Positions 1-8,092 of a stretch of DNA of 64,000 nt are shown here, one piece after another. The position numbers and the translations under genes were made by a program. Source of the stretch: Chitinophaga pinensis (lineage in GTDB: Bacteria > Bacteroidota > Bacteroidia > Flavobacteriales_D > Crocinitomicaceae); the NCBI GenBank assembly GCA_945883825.1, contig CAMCYF010000007.1, positions 1 through 64,000 of the forward strand. The letters are read 5' to 3'. The notes under the pieces are model-generated. The model had not been told where the DNA came from, did not search any database, and saw only the letters and a program-made list of their open reading frames with translations. How positions within the stretch are numbered: position 1 is the stretch's first letter; the number at the start of each line of letters is the position of its first letter.

Positions 1-306
1 ACAAAAACAGATTTAACAAAATTTGGTAGTCTCTTATACATGGTTTTTATTGGAATGTTTATAGCCGGAATCGTGAATATTTTTATGAAAAGTGATGGTA
101 TGGGTTTCATTATTGCATGTTTAGGAGTTTTTGTTTTTACTGGACTTACCGCTTATTCAATGCAGCAATTAAAATCTGTGGCAACTAATACAGATTTGAC
201 TGAAGAAGAAAGAAATAAGCTATCGCTAATTGGTGGACTTCAACTTTATATTTTATTTATTAATTTATTCCTTTCATTGCTTAGACTTCTAGGAAATAGA
301 AATTAA
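1..306 (+). CDS. Bax inhibitor-1/YccA family membrane protein, C-terminal part
   Basis: The reading frame is open from base 1, so the gene begins before the window and only its last 101 residues are seen. The visible part has three hydrophobic stretches, and the preserved stretch TKFGSLLYM followed by a TM helix and a short polar linker (TDLTEEERNK) resembles the C-terminal half of BI-1/YccA/YbhL proteins. These are seven-TM inner-membrane proteins; the family is linked to calcium leak and to control of FtsH-type proteolysis, but nothing here shows a specific role. A clear terminator follows 25 bases after the stop. Family call is fairly sure; function is not. Confidence 0.8.
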   Translation, partial: TKTDLTKFGSLLYMVFIGMFIAGIVNIFMKSDGMGFIIACLGVFVFTGLTAYSMQQLKSVATNTDLTEEERNKLSLIGGLQLYILFINLFLSLLRLLGNRN

Positions 307-330
307 AACAAATTTTAGATCTCTAATTTA

Positions 331-364
331 AAAACCGAAGAAAATTATCCTTCGGTTTTTTTTT
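331..364 (+). terminator. Rho-independent terminator after the BI-1 family gene
   Basis: A 10-bp stem (AAAACCGAAG with CTTCGGTTTT) closes a 9-base loop and runs straight into a T tract. It ends the transcript of the BI-1 family gene and isolates the small gene that follows. Confidence 0.88.
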
Positions 365-368
365 GCGT

Positions 369-402
369 TTTGATTTTTAAAAGAAAACATTTTCTAACTT
401 TG
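369..402 (+). promoter_or_regulatory. Bacteroidota-type promoter for the 32-residue ORF
   Basis: TTTG at 369-372 and TAACTTTG at 395-402 match the -33 and -7 elements of the Bacteroidota housekeeping sigma factor, with a 22-base spacer, slightly longer than the ideal 19. The -7 box ends 14 bases before the ATG at 417. It lies just after a terminator, so it probably starts a new transcript that could also cover the GH3 gene. Confidence 0.6.
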
Positions 403-416
403 AAAAAAATATTTTT

Positions 417-515
417 ATGTCAGATAACTTTTTTGAGGAATCAACTGCTGCTGTAGGAACAATCTACACTATTGCTATTCTTGCTATTATTGTTTCTATT
501 CTTATTTGGGGTTAA
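417..515 (+). CDS. Small membrane peptide, 32 residues, unknown function
   Basis: A 32-residue frame begins with ATG at 417 and ends with TAA at 515. It has a short acidic N-terminus (MSDNFFEES), a small linker, and about 18 strongly hydrophobic residues (IAILAIIVSILIW) ending two residues before the stop, so it looks like a single-span membrane peptide with its N-terminus on one side and no soluble tail. A terminator upstream, its own TAnnTTTG promoter, and the coherent amphipathic-then-hydrophobic layout argue that it is a real gene. It sits 26 bases before the GH3 gene. I do not recognise the family. Confidence 0.55.
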   Translation: MSDNFFEESTAAVGTIYTIAILAIIVSILIWG

Positions 516-541
516 GCTAAAACAAACTTCATACTTTTAGC

Positions 542-2047
542 ATGCCTTTCAATTCGCTATTTTCTTGGTACATTGGAAAGCGCATGAAACGGATCGCTGA
601 TTATAAAAATAATCCGCATGAGAACCAAGAGAAAATATTCCATTATTTAATCTCTCAAATAAGTAAAACAGAATTTGGTCTTGAAAAAGAGCTAAATATA
701 AATACTCATTACTCAGAATTTAAAGAGAAAATTCCATTACAAGATTACGGCACCTTAAAATCGTTAATTGATTTATCAATAGAAGGCAAAACAAATTTAC
801 TATGGCCAGGTAAAACTAAATGGTTTGCGAAATCTTCCGGCACTACTGCAGATCGCGTAAAAAAATTGCCAATAACTAAAGAACTTCTTGAATTCAATCA
901 TTATGCTGGAGGGAAAGATTTATTAGCGCAATACTATGCAAATCATCCAAAAAGAAAATTATACAATGTAAAAAATTTAATTATTGGTGGAAGTGGAAAA
1001 ATAACTAAAAAAGCTGGAGGTGTATTCATTGGAGATCTTTCTGCTATTATTATTAATAACCTGCCAGCATGGACTGAGGTCCGAAGAACACCTAAAAAAG
1101 AAATCGCGCTATTAGGAAATTGGGAGGAGAAACTAGAAAAAATGGCGCATTCCGTTATTCATGAAAATATTGGTATTCTTGCCGGTATTCCTAGTTGGAC
1201 CTCCCTCCTACTTAAAAAAGTGTTAGAGATTTCTGGAAAAAATACAATTCACGAAGTTTGGCCAAATTTAGAATTATACATTCACGGAGGCATGAATTTT
1301 AATCCCTATCGTGCGACTTTCTCTAAATTAATAGGGAAAAATATAAACTATGTAGAATCGTATAATGCATCAGAAGGATATTTCGGAATGCAAGATCAAA
1401 CCGACAAAGATGAATTATTACTCTTAACGAATTCACAGATTTTTTATGAGTTTATTTCTATGAACGAATTTAAAAATTTAGAATCTGAAACAATAAGCCT
1501 TCAAGAAGTTGCTGTCGATACAGAATATGCATTAGTTATTAGTACATCCGCTGGTTTATGGCGTTATCTCATAGGCGATACAATACGTTTTACATCTATT
1601 AATCCTTATCGATTTAACGTAAGCGGACGTATTTCACATTACATGAATGCCTTTGGAGAAAAAATGATTGTTGATCATGCAGAAAAAGCAATTGCAAAAG
1701 CGAGTTCTGCAAACAATGCGCGTATTCAAGATTACACAGTTGCGCCGTTTTTTAATTTTGAATCAGCAACTGGCGGACACGAATGGATCATTGAGTTTGA
1801 GGAGGAGCCAAAAGACTATAATCGCTTTAAAATAGCTTTAGATGATGAATTGAAAATTGCCAATGCAGATTATGAAGCAAAACGGATCAAGAATATTAAC
1901 ATTGAATTTCCACGATTTGTTTTTGTACCAAAAGGTACTTTTTATGAATGGTTTAAAAAGCAAGAAAAGCTGGGTGGTCAACATAAAATTCCTCGATTGA
2001 CAAATGATCGAAAAGTTATTGAACAGCTATTGGAAATCATTTCGTAA
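542..2047 (+). CDS. GH3-family acyl-adenylate/amido synthetase
   Basis: At 501 residues this matches bacterial GH3 (auxin-responsive promoter-like) proteins of the ANL adenylating superfamily. Visible marks are the phosphate-binding SSGTT near residue 98, the YNASEGYFG motif near residue 275 that contacts substrate and nucleotide, and SGRISHYMNAFGEK near residue 360, the usual hinge before the C-terminal lid. Plant members join amino acids to acyl hormones; the substrate of the bacterial ones is generally not known, and nothing in this gene fixes it. No signal peptide is present, so it should be cytosolic. It is followed 22 bases later by a secreted protein gene and may share its transcript. 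Confidence 0.88.
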   Translation: MPFNSLFSWYIGKRMKRIADYKNNPHENQEKIFHYLISQISKTEFGLEKELNINTHYSEFKEKIPLQDYGTLKSLIDLSIEGKTNLLWPGKTKWFAKSSGTTADRVKKLPITKELLEFNHYAGGKDLLAQYYANHPKRKLYNVKNLIIGGSGKITKKAGGVFIGDLSAIIINNLPAWTEVRRTPKKEIALLGNWEEKLEKMAHSVIHENIGILAGIPSWTSLLLKKVLEISGKNTIHEVWPNLELYIHGGMNFNPYRATFSKLIGKNINYVESYNASEGYFGMQDQTDKDELLLLTNSQIFYEFISMNEFKNLESETISLQEVAVDTEYALVISTSAGLWRYLIGDTIRFTSINPYRFNVSGRISHYMNAFGEKMIVDHAEKAIAKASSANNARIQDYTVAPFFNFESATGGHEWIIEFEEEPKDYNRFKIALDDELKIANADYEAKRIKNINIEFPRFVFVPKGTFYEWFKKQEKLGGQHKIPRLTNDRKVIEQLLEIIS

Positions 2048-2069
2048 CTTTCTACTAGAATTTGTCAGA

Positions 2070-2894
2070 ATGAAAATCAGAGTTACAATCCTTTTTGTTT
2101 ATTTTATTTTTTTTGTAAATCACAGTCAAATTATCATTGAAGATACTGAAGAAAAAAACTTTACCTTCTTGAAAGCTGTTTCTGTATGGAATATAGACGA
2201 ATTACAGAACTTGTACTTAATTCAAGGAAGCACAATAATTAAATGTGATTCAAGTGGAAAACAACTATTCTCCCAAAGTATTAAATCAATCGGAAATGTA
2301 GCACAAATTGAACCGATAAATGCACTTAAAATCGCAGTTTTTTCTGAAGAACAACAAAGTATTTGCTTGTTTGACAATACTTTAACACTAAATAGTGAAT
2401 GCAACTATTTAGATAAATTCGGGATTCGTAATGCAAAATTCATAGCCCGTTCAAATCGGCCAAATCTATTCTGGATTTACGATCAATTTAATTCAACACT
2501 ACTTCTAATTGATATTATTTCTAACAAAACAATTCAAAAAGTTGATAATATCAAAGGTCTAATATTAAAAGGTGATGAAGAAAATGAAGTTGAAAAAATT
2601 CAAGAATTTAACAATCACCTGTATCTTTTTGATTCAAAAGAAACAATCTACGAATTTGATCAATTAATGACCTTTAGTAGCGAATTTAAATACCACTCGA
2701 AAAAAATAGCATTTTGGGAAAATCAACTAATTGAAATGGAAGGAAATAAAACATGGATTACAACTTTGATCAATAAAGAAATTAAGACTTTTACAAGTAC
2801 AAATAGAAATCCTAAGGACATAAAAATCAAAGGGAAATTTCTCTACATGAACACAGAAAATAAAATTTTGAGATTCGCACTAAAAAGCCTATAA
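2070..2894 (+). CDS. Secreted or periplasmic protein of unknown function
   Basis: I chose the ATG at 2070 because it gives a clean signal peptide (MKIRVTILFVYFIFFVNHSQ); a longer frame from 2004 would put charged residues ahead of it and overlap the GH3 gene. The mature part of about 255 residues is rich in beta-strand patterns and asparagine, with short repeating phrases such as LYLIQGSTII and LYLFDSKETIYEF that resemble blades of a beta-propeller. No catalytic motif is visible. Proteins of this look are found in Bacteroidota as small six- or seven-bladed sensors, but that is inference. Confidence 0.72.
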   Translation: MKIRVTILFVYFIFFVNHSQIIIEDTEEKNFTFLKAVSVWNIDELQNLYLIQGSTIIKCDSSGKQLFSQSIKSIGNVAQIEPINALKIAVFSEEQQSICLFDNTLTLNSECNYLDKFGIRNAKFIARSNRPNLFWIYDQFNSTLLLIDIISNKTIQKVDNIKGLILKGDEENEVEKIQEFNNHLYLFDSKETIYEFDQLMTFSSEFKYHSKKIAFWENQLIEMEGNKTWITTLINKEIKTFTSTNRNPKDIKIKGKFLYMNTENKILRFALKSL

Positions 2895-2937
2895 ATTAGC
2901 TTTGCTTTTTGTATTTTAGCATTCTAAATTTTAAATC

Positions 2938-3552
2938 ATGCACATTGCAATTGCCGGAAATATCGGAGCAGGTAAAACAACATTGACAAATCTCTTGTCA
3001 AAACATTATGGTTGGGAAACACATTACGAAGATGTAGACCAAAATCCTTATCTAAATGACTTTTACGACGATATGCAACGTTGGTCCTTCAATTTGCAAA
3101 TTTATTATTTGAACAGTCGTTTTACACAAATTCAGGAATTCAAAGAAACAAAGCATACGGTTATTCAAGACAGGACTATTTACGAAGATGCATTTATTTT
3201 TGCTCCAAATCTTCATTCTATGGGATTAATGACCACCCGTGATTTCGAAAATTATTTTTCGCTGTTTAATCTTATGGACACATTTGTATCCGCTCCAGAT
3301 TTACTTATTTATTTGCGAGCAAGTGTTCCCACTCTAGTAAATCAAATTCAGTTAAGAGGTCGAGATTACGAAGAAAGTATTCGTTTAGATTATTTGAAAC
3401 GCTTAAATGAACGTTATGAAGCTTGGATCTCAACTTACGATAAAGGCAAATTATTAATTATTGATATTGACAACAATCGTTTTCCAGACAGTCAAGAAGA
3501 CTTAGGTAAAATAATTAACGCGATTGATGCTGAGATCAACGGATTATTTTAA
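2938..3552 (+). CDS. Deoxynucleoside kinase
   Basis: The 204-residue protein opens with a Walker A P-loop (GNIGAGKTT, residues 7-15), has the DRT motif of deoxynucleoside kinases near residue 81, and a LID region with RGRDYEESI near residue 141. It would phosphorylate deoxynucleosides for dNTP salvage, probably deoxyadenosine or deoxyguanosine as in related bacterial enzymes, though the substrate cannot be read off with certainty. Length is usual for the family. A TAGCTTTG -7-like box lies at 2897-2904. The next gene, hldD, starts 7 bases after the stop. Confidence 0.88.
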   Translation: MHIAIAGNIGAGKTTLTNLLSKHYGWETHYEDVDQNPYLNDFYDDMQRWSFNLQIYYLNSRFTQIQEFKETKHTVIQDRTIYEDAFIFAPNLHSMGLMTTRDFENYFSLFNLMDTFVSAPDLLIYLRASVPTLVNQIQLRGRDYEESIRLDYLKRLNERYEAWISTYDKGKLLIIDIDNNRFPDSQEDLGKIINAIDAEINGLF

Positions 3553-3559
3553 TCATCCT

Positions 3560-4513
3560 ATGATTGTTATTACAGGAGCTGCAGGCTTCATCGCTAGTTA
3601 TCTTGTTGGACATTTAAATGAATTAGGTTATGAAAACTTAATCTTGGTAGATGATTTTTCGAGAGCCGATAAAATTTCTAATTATAGCACAAAGAAATTC
3701 TTAAAAAAAATAGAAAGAACAGAATTTGTTGCTTGGCTTGAAAATACGCATGAAACGATAGACATTGTATTTCACTTAGGAGCAAGAACAGATACAACAG
3801 AAATGAGTGTGGAAATTTTTGATGAACTAAACTTATTTTTCTCTCAAAAAATCTGGACAGTTTGCTCTAAAAAAAATATACCTTTAATTTATGCTAGCAG
3901 TGCAGCAACTTATGGCCTAGGTGAATTTGGCTATGAGGATAAGCACGAAATAATCTCTAAATTAGTTCCCTTAAATCCTTATGGTGAATCAAAAAATAAT
4001 TTTGATAAATGGATTTTAAAGCAAATGGAAAAACCGCCTTTTTGGGCTGGACTTAAATTCTTTAATGTTTATGGTCCTAATGAAAACCATAAAGGAAGAA
4101 TGGCAAGTGTGATTTTTCATGGATTTAAGCAAATAAAATTAAACGGAGAAATTAAACTTTTTAAATCTCATAATCCAAATTATTCGGATGGCGGTCAATT
4201 ACGAGACTTTGTATATGTAAAAGATGTAGCAAATGTTTGTTCCTATTTAATGACCGAGAAACCAGCATCTGGAATTTACAATCTTGGTTCTGGTAAAGCG
4301 CGAACATTTTTAGATTTAGCAAAGCTAACTTTTAAATCACTTGGATTAGAAGCCAATATATCATTTATAGATACTCCAATTGATATTCGTGATAAATACC
4401 AGTATTTTACTGAAGCCAACATGTCTAAATTGCTTGAAACTGGCTACAATAAAGATTTTTATAGTTTAGAGGAGGGAATTCACGATTATATAACAAATCA
4501 CCTGAATTCTTAG
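3560..4513 (+). CDS. hldD: ADP-L-glycero-D-manno-heptose 6-epimerase
   Basis: This 317-residue short-chain-type epimerase starts best at ATG 3560, where MIVITGAAGFIAS supplies the Rossmann TGxxGxxA at the very N-terminus; an earlier in-frame start would overlap the kinase gene. Further marks are YASSAATYG and the catalytic YGESK. The length, the DFVYVKDVA motif and the NYSDGGQLRDF region match HldD, which inverts C6 of ADP-heptose for the lipopolysaccharide inner core. A general UDP-sugar epimerase is less likely. It lies outside any LPS cluster here. Confidence 0.87.
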   Translation: MIVITGAAGFIASYLVGHLNELGYENLILVDDFSRADKISNYSTKKFLKKIERTEFVAWLENTHETIDIVFHLGARTDTTEMSVEIFDELNLFFSQKIWTVCSKKNIPLIYASSAATYGLGEFGYEDKHEIISKLVPLNPYGESKNNFDKWILKQMEKPPFWAGLKFFNVYGPNENHKGRMASVIFHGFKQIKLNGEIKLFKSHNPNYSDGGQLRDFVYVKDVANVCSYLMTEKPASGIYNLGSGKARTFLDLAKLTFKSLGLEANISFIDTPIDIRDKYQYFTEANMSKLLETGYNKDFYSLEEGIHDYITNHLNS

Positions 4514-4546
4514 CAAAAAAAATCCCCTCAATTTCTTGAGAGGATT
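4514..4546 (-). terminator. Terminator of the rpsF-rpsR-rplI operon
   Basis: An 11-bp stem with one mismatch (4521-4531 with 4536-4546) and a TTTC loop is followed, on the minus strand, by a T run read from the A tract at 4514-4522. It sits just beyond the rplI stop and also lies after the hldD stop on the other strand. Confidence 0.78.
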
Positions 4547-4569
4547 AAATAATCTTTATTTAAGCAAAA

Positions 4570-5016
4570 TTATTCGCTTACTACTTCAAATTTAAAAGCT
4601 TGCTTTACACCTCTAAAAAGATTTGCTTCAGCTTCAAATGTTCCGATTTCCTTAATTGGTTCGTCTTTAATTTTTAAAGATTTACGATCGATATCAAAAC
4701 CTTCTTTTCGAAGCGCTTCAGCTAACTGAACTGTATTAACTGAGCCAAATATTTTTCCGTTCTCACCAGCTTTTGTTACAATAGAAACAGTAACATCAGC
4801 AAGTTTGGCAGCAATTTCTTGTGCTTCAAGCTCCAATTTATTTTCTTTGTGGGCTTTCTGCTTCATCATTTCCTCGTGCGCTCTTTTTGCACTTGCAGTT
4901 GCCAATGAGGCATAGCCTTGAGGAATGAGAAAATTACGACCATATCCAGGCTTTACGTTTACTATTTCGTTTGCGTAACCTAATTTATCTACATTTTTCT
5001 TTAGAATAACTTCCAT
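4570..5016 (-). CDS. rplI: 50S ribosomal protein L9
   Basis: The 148-residue protein has the L9 N-terminal signature (MEVILKKNVDKLGYANEIVNV then KPGYGRNFLIP), a long charged connecting helix at about residues 45-75, and the C-terminal RNA-binding lobe. Length is normal. It is the last gene of the rpsF-rpsR-rplI operon, 33 bases after rpsR, and a terminator follows. Confidence 0.97.
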   Translation of the reverse strand: MEVILKKNVDKLGYANEIVNVKPGYGRNFLIPQGYASLATASAKRAHEEMMKQKAHKENKLELEAQEIAAKLADVTVSIVTKAGENGKIFGSVNTVQLAEALRKEGFDIDRKSLKIKDEPIKEIGTFEAEANLFRGVKQAFKFEVVSE

Positions 5017-5049
5017 GATTTTTTTACTTATTAAAGTTCAACAAACAAC

Positions 5050-5310
5050 TTATTTCAACATATCACTTACATAAGGCAATACAGCAATGTGACGTGCACG
5101 TTTTATAGCCTTATTAACTCTTTTTTGGTATTTTGCTGAAGTACCAGTGATACGACGAGGAAGTATCTTTCCTTGCTCATTGAGTAATTTCAATAAAAAA
5201 GCAGGGTCTTTGTAATCGATAAAACGAATACCACTTTTTTTGAAACGGCAATATTTATCTTTGGTGATATCAATATTTATCGGTGTTAGATAACGAACAT
5301 CATTTGACAT
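5050..5310 (-). CDS. rpsR: 30S ribosomal protein S18
   Basis: The 86-residue protein shows the S18 core (YCRFKKSGI, then the [19 protein letters not shown]-binding turn, and the [11 protein letters not shown] tail). S18 pairs with S6 on the platform of the small subunit, matching the neighbouring rpsF. It lies between rpsF (26 bases) and rplI in the conserved order, with no ssb or priB inserted between them. Confidence 0.97.
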   Translation of the reverse strand: MSNDVRYLTPINIDITKDKYCRFKKSGIRFIDYKDPAFLLKLLNEQGKILPRRITGTSAKYQKRVNKAIKRARHIAVLPYVSDMLK

Positions 5311-5336
5311 TTTTTGATTTTTTTAGGGTTAATAAA

Positions 5337-5687
5337 TTAAGCTTCTACTTGTGCTCCTTTTCCAGCTTTAACTCGGCGCTTTTCAGCATAAGCTAAATGG
5401 TCAACATCCATTTTCATGGTGAGAAAACGCAAAACACGTTCATCTCTTTTCATCGATAATTCATAAGGAGCAACACAGGTGCCATCTCCATCAAATTGAA
5501 TTAAAAAATAAAAACCTGTCGATTTTTTTTGGATTGGGTAAGCTAGCTTTCGCAAACCCCAATTTTCCGAATGCGTGATTTTTGCTCCTGTAGCTTTAAT
5601 CTCGCCTTCGAATTTCTGCACTGCTTCCTTTGCCTGATCATCAGACAAAACGGGAGTTAAAATGAAAACAGTTTCGTAAGAATTCAT
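5337..5687 (-). CDS. rpsF: 30S ribosomal protein S6
   Basis: The 116-residue protein carries S6 features: MNSYETVFILTPVLSDDQ at the start, the WGLRKLAYPIQKK strand-turn, and FLTMKMD near the end. It is the first gene of the operon and has a perfect promoter 36 bases upstream. The C-terminal tail beyond the S6 core is short and basic. Confidence 0.97.
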   Translation of the reverse strand: MNSYETVFILTPVLSDDQAKEAVQKFEGEIKATGAKITHSENWGLRKLAYPIQKKSTGFYFLIQFDGDGTCVAPYELSMKRDERVLRFLTMKMDVDHLAYAEKRRVKAGKGAQVEA

Positions 5688-5722
5688 ACGTTATTAAATT
5701 AAAATTAGTATTATTAAGGGTG

Positions 5723-5753
5723 CAAAGATAAGTATTTATTTCATAGAGACAAA
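5723..5753 (-). promoter_or_regulatory. Consensus promoter of rpsF-rpsR-rplI
   Basis: On the minus strand TTTG (5753-5750), exactly 19 bases, then TATCTTTG (5730-5723). This is the ideal Bacteroidota -33/-7 arrangement. It predicts a start near 5716 and a leader of about 30 bases before rpsF. Confidence 0.88.
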
Positions 5754-5803
5754 CTGATTTTAAGATTTTCTTTGTGCTTATTAGCGTTTAAACCATAAAT
5801 GTT

Positions 5804-5811
5804 TATTTTTG
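5804..5811 (+). promoter_or_regulatory. -7 element of the DPP-IV-like peptidase gene
   Basis: TATTTTTG matches TAnnTTTG. The base pattern 19 upstream is TTAG rather than TTTG, so the -33 part is imperfect. It is placed about 63 bases before the ATG and fires away from the rpsF promoter. Confidence 0.5.
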
Positions 5812-5873
5812 ACATTCAATTTTTAATAAATTTTAAATTAAAATCATTATTTTAAGTAAAAAATATCAAAACC

Positions 5874-8000
5874 ATGAAAATTTATTTAGTATTAATCTCA
5901 GTTATTTTCGGCACTTTTTCATATACATTATCTCAAAAGAAAGAGCTTTCTTTAAAAGATGCTGTTATGTTGCAAAGAAGTCTTTCTCCCGAAAGAATCA
6001 CAAATTTTCTATGGATTTCAGATACTGAATATTCTACGTGCAGTAAAGATTGGAAAACACTTTTTAAGAACAATGTTAATGCCGATAAAGATGTAGAATT
6101 ATTAAAAATTGAAAATCTTAATCTTGCTCTTCAAACATCCTATCAAAATTTTGGTGGAATGGAATGGATCAATGAAACCACAATACTTCTTAATGATGGT
6201 CAGACAATCTCTGAATACAATGTTGTAAACAAAACTGGAAAAATCTTAAAAAAAGTAGGAGTAGATTCTGAAAATTTGAATTACCATTCTAAAAGCAATC
6301 AGTTAGCTTACACGATTGCTAATAATATCTATGTTGATGAGAAAGCAATCACAAAAAACATTGATAAAAACATCGTTTCAGGTCAAAGTATTGCTCGAAA
6401 TGAATTTGGAATTTCAGCTGGTATTTTTTGGTCTATTAATGGTTCTTATTTGGCATTCTATCAAAAAAACGAGCGCAATGTTCACGATTATCCTTTATTG
6501 GATATCAATTCAACTCCTGGTGAATTAGTGTCAATTAAATATCCCATGGCGGGACAAAGATCAGAGGAACCAAAAATTGGCATTTACTCACTCAAAAACC
6601 ACAAGACTGTTTATATTAATCCTCGTGGAAATAAAGATGATTATTTTACGAATTTGTGCTTCACTCCAGATGAAAAATATATTCTTGTTGCTGAAGTAAA
6701 TCGCGATCAAAATCACATGCACTTGAATGTTTACGATTCAAAAACTGGAAAATTTGTAAAAAAACTCTTTGAAGAAAAAAATGATAAATGGGTAGAACCT
6801 GAACATGCTGCTTTTTTTCCTGATGCAAAATCAAATATTTTTATTTGGATTTCAGAAAGAGATGGATTCAATAATTTGTATGCTTATACTTTCAATTTAG
6901 AAAGTGAAACTGATTTTCCTGTGCAACTAACGAAGCACCGTTTTGTAATTAAAGATATTCTCAGCGCAAGTAGTGATGGCAAAGAAATCTACTACTCTGC
7001 AACTGGAGAAAACCCAACAAACACTGTTTTCTATCGCTGTAATATGAATGGTGAAAATGAGCTTTTAACAAAAGAATCTGGAACGCATTCATTGTTAATA
7101 TCAAAAAACGGCAACTATTATATGGATTCATACACAAGTTTGAAAGTTCCTCATTCAGCAAAAATCCTTACTCGAAATGCTGAAATAAGGAAAGAATTGA
7201 TCAATTCAAAAGAAAAATTAGATGAATACTCGATTGGAACTACAGAAATAGGAAAAATAAAGGGCGTAGATGGCTCCGATTTGTATTATCGTTTTATAAA
7301 ACCTCAGAATTTTGATGCTACAAAAAAATACCCTGTTTTAGTTTATGTTTATGGCGGACCGCATGCTCAAATGGTAACAAATTCATGGTTAGGTGGCGCT
7401 AATCTTTGGATGCATTGGATGGCAAATCAAGGTTACTTAATCTTTACTTTAGATAATCGAGGGTCTGGAGAACGAGGTTTTGAGTTTGAATCACAAATTC
7501 ATAGAAATTTAGGTGATTACGAGATTGAAGATCAACTTTCAGGAATAAATTTCTTAAAATCATTTCCTTTTGTAGATTCCGAAAGACTTGCTGTTCATGG
7601 TTGGTCTTATGGTGGATTTATGACAAGTTCCTTGATGCTTCGAGAACCAGATGTTTTTAAAGTTGGTGTTGCTGGTGGTCCAGTTACTGATTGGAAGTAT
7701 TATGAAATCATGTACGGAGAAAGATACATGGATCGCCCGGAACAAAATAAAGAAGGTTATGAAAAAGCTTCCTTGATGACACACGCAAAAAATCTAAAAG
7801 GCGATTTGCTTTTAATTCACGGAACAATTGATGATGTTGTGGTAATGCAAAATAATTTAGCCCTTGTCAAAAAGTTTATTGATCTAGGCATTCAAATGGA
7901 CTTCTTTCCTTATCCAATGCATAAGCACAACGTAAGCGGAAAAGACCGCGTGCATTTAATGGAGAAAATTTTAAGCTATATTATTGAAAAGAACAAATAG
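5874..8000 (+). CDS. Secreted prolyl dipeptidyl peptidase (S9B, DPP-IV family)
   Basis: A 708-residue exported peptidase with a signal peptide (about residues 1-20), a long N-terminal beta-propeller region, and a C-terminal alpha/beta-hydrolase domain. The catalytic triad is visible as Ser578 in GWSYGGF, Asp653 in GTIDDVV and His685 in HKHNV. The order and spacing fit S9B dipeptidyl peptidases, which remove Xaa-Pro (or Xaa-Ala) pairs from peptide N-termini in the periplasm or at the surface. The usual double-Glu substrate-binding motif is not something I could place with confidence, so a related S9 aminopeptidase activity remains possible. Monocistronic by its surroundings. Confidence 0.9.
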   Translation: MKIYLVLISVIFGTFSYTLSQKKELSLKDAVMLQRSLSPERITNFLWISDTEYSTCSKDWKTLFKNNVNADKDVELLKIENLNLALQTSYQNFGGMEWINETTILLNDGQTISEYNVVNKTGKILKKVGVDSENLNYHSKSNQLAYTIANNIYVDEKAITKNIDKNIVSGQSIARNEFGISAGIFWSINGSYLAFYQKNERNVHDYPLLDINSTPGELVSIKYPMAGQRSEEPKIGIYSLKNHKTVYINPRGNKDDYFTNLCFTPDEKYILVAEVNRDQNHMHLNVYDSKTGKFVKKLFEEKNDKWVEPEHAAFFPDAKSNIFIWISERDGFNNLYAYTFNLESETDFPVQLTKHRFVIKDILSASSDGKEIYYSATGENPTNTVFYRCNMNGENELLTKESGTHSLLISKNGNYYMDSYTSLKVPHSAKILTRNAEIRKELINSKEKLDEYSIGTTEIGKIKGVDGSDLYYRFIKPQNFDATKKYPVLVYVYGGPHAQMVTNSWLGGANLWMHWMANQGYLIFTLDNRGSGERGFEFESQIHRNLGDYEIEDQLSGINFLKSFPFVDSERLAVHGWSYGGFMTSSLMLREPDVFKVGVAGGPVTDWKYYEIMYGERYMDRPEQNKEGYEKASLMTHAKNLKGDLLLIHGTIDDVVVMQNNLALVKKFIDLGIQMDFFPYPMHKHNVSGKDRVHLMEKILSYIIEKNK

Positions 8001-8061
8001 GAAATCTTTTTCCACTCAAAAAAGTAACATTTGAAGTAATTTTAATTCTTGAGATATTTAC

Positions 8062-8069
8062 TAAATTTG
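8062..8069 (+). promoter_or_regulatory. -7 element before the subtilase operon
   Basis: TAAATTTG fits TAnnTTTG and ends 23 bases before the subtilase ATG. I see no well-spaced TTTG upstream, so only half of the promoter is supported. Confidence 0.5.
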
Positions 8070-8092
8070 TATATTAAATTAAAAAAAAATCT

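Noticed and set aside
3524-3559. Upstream start for hldD
   Set aside because: It would overlap the kinase gene and add residues before a family-typical MIVITGA start.
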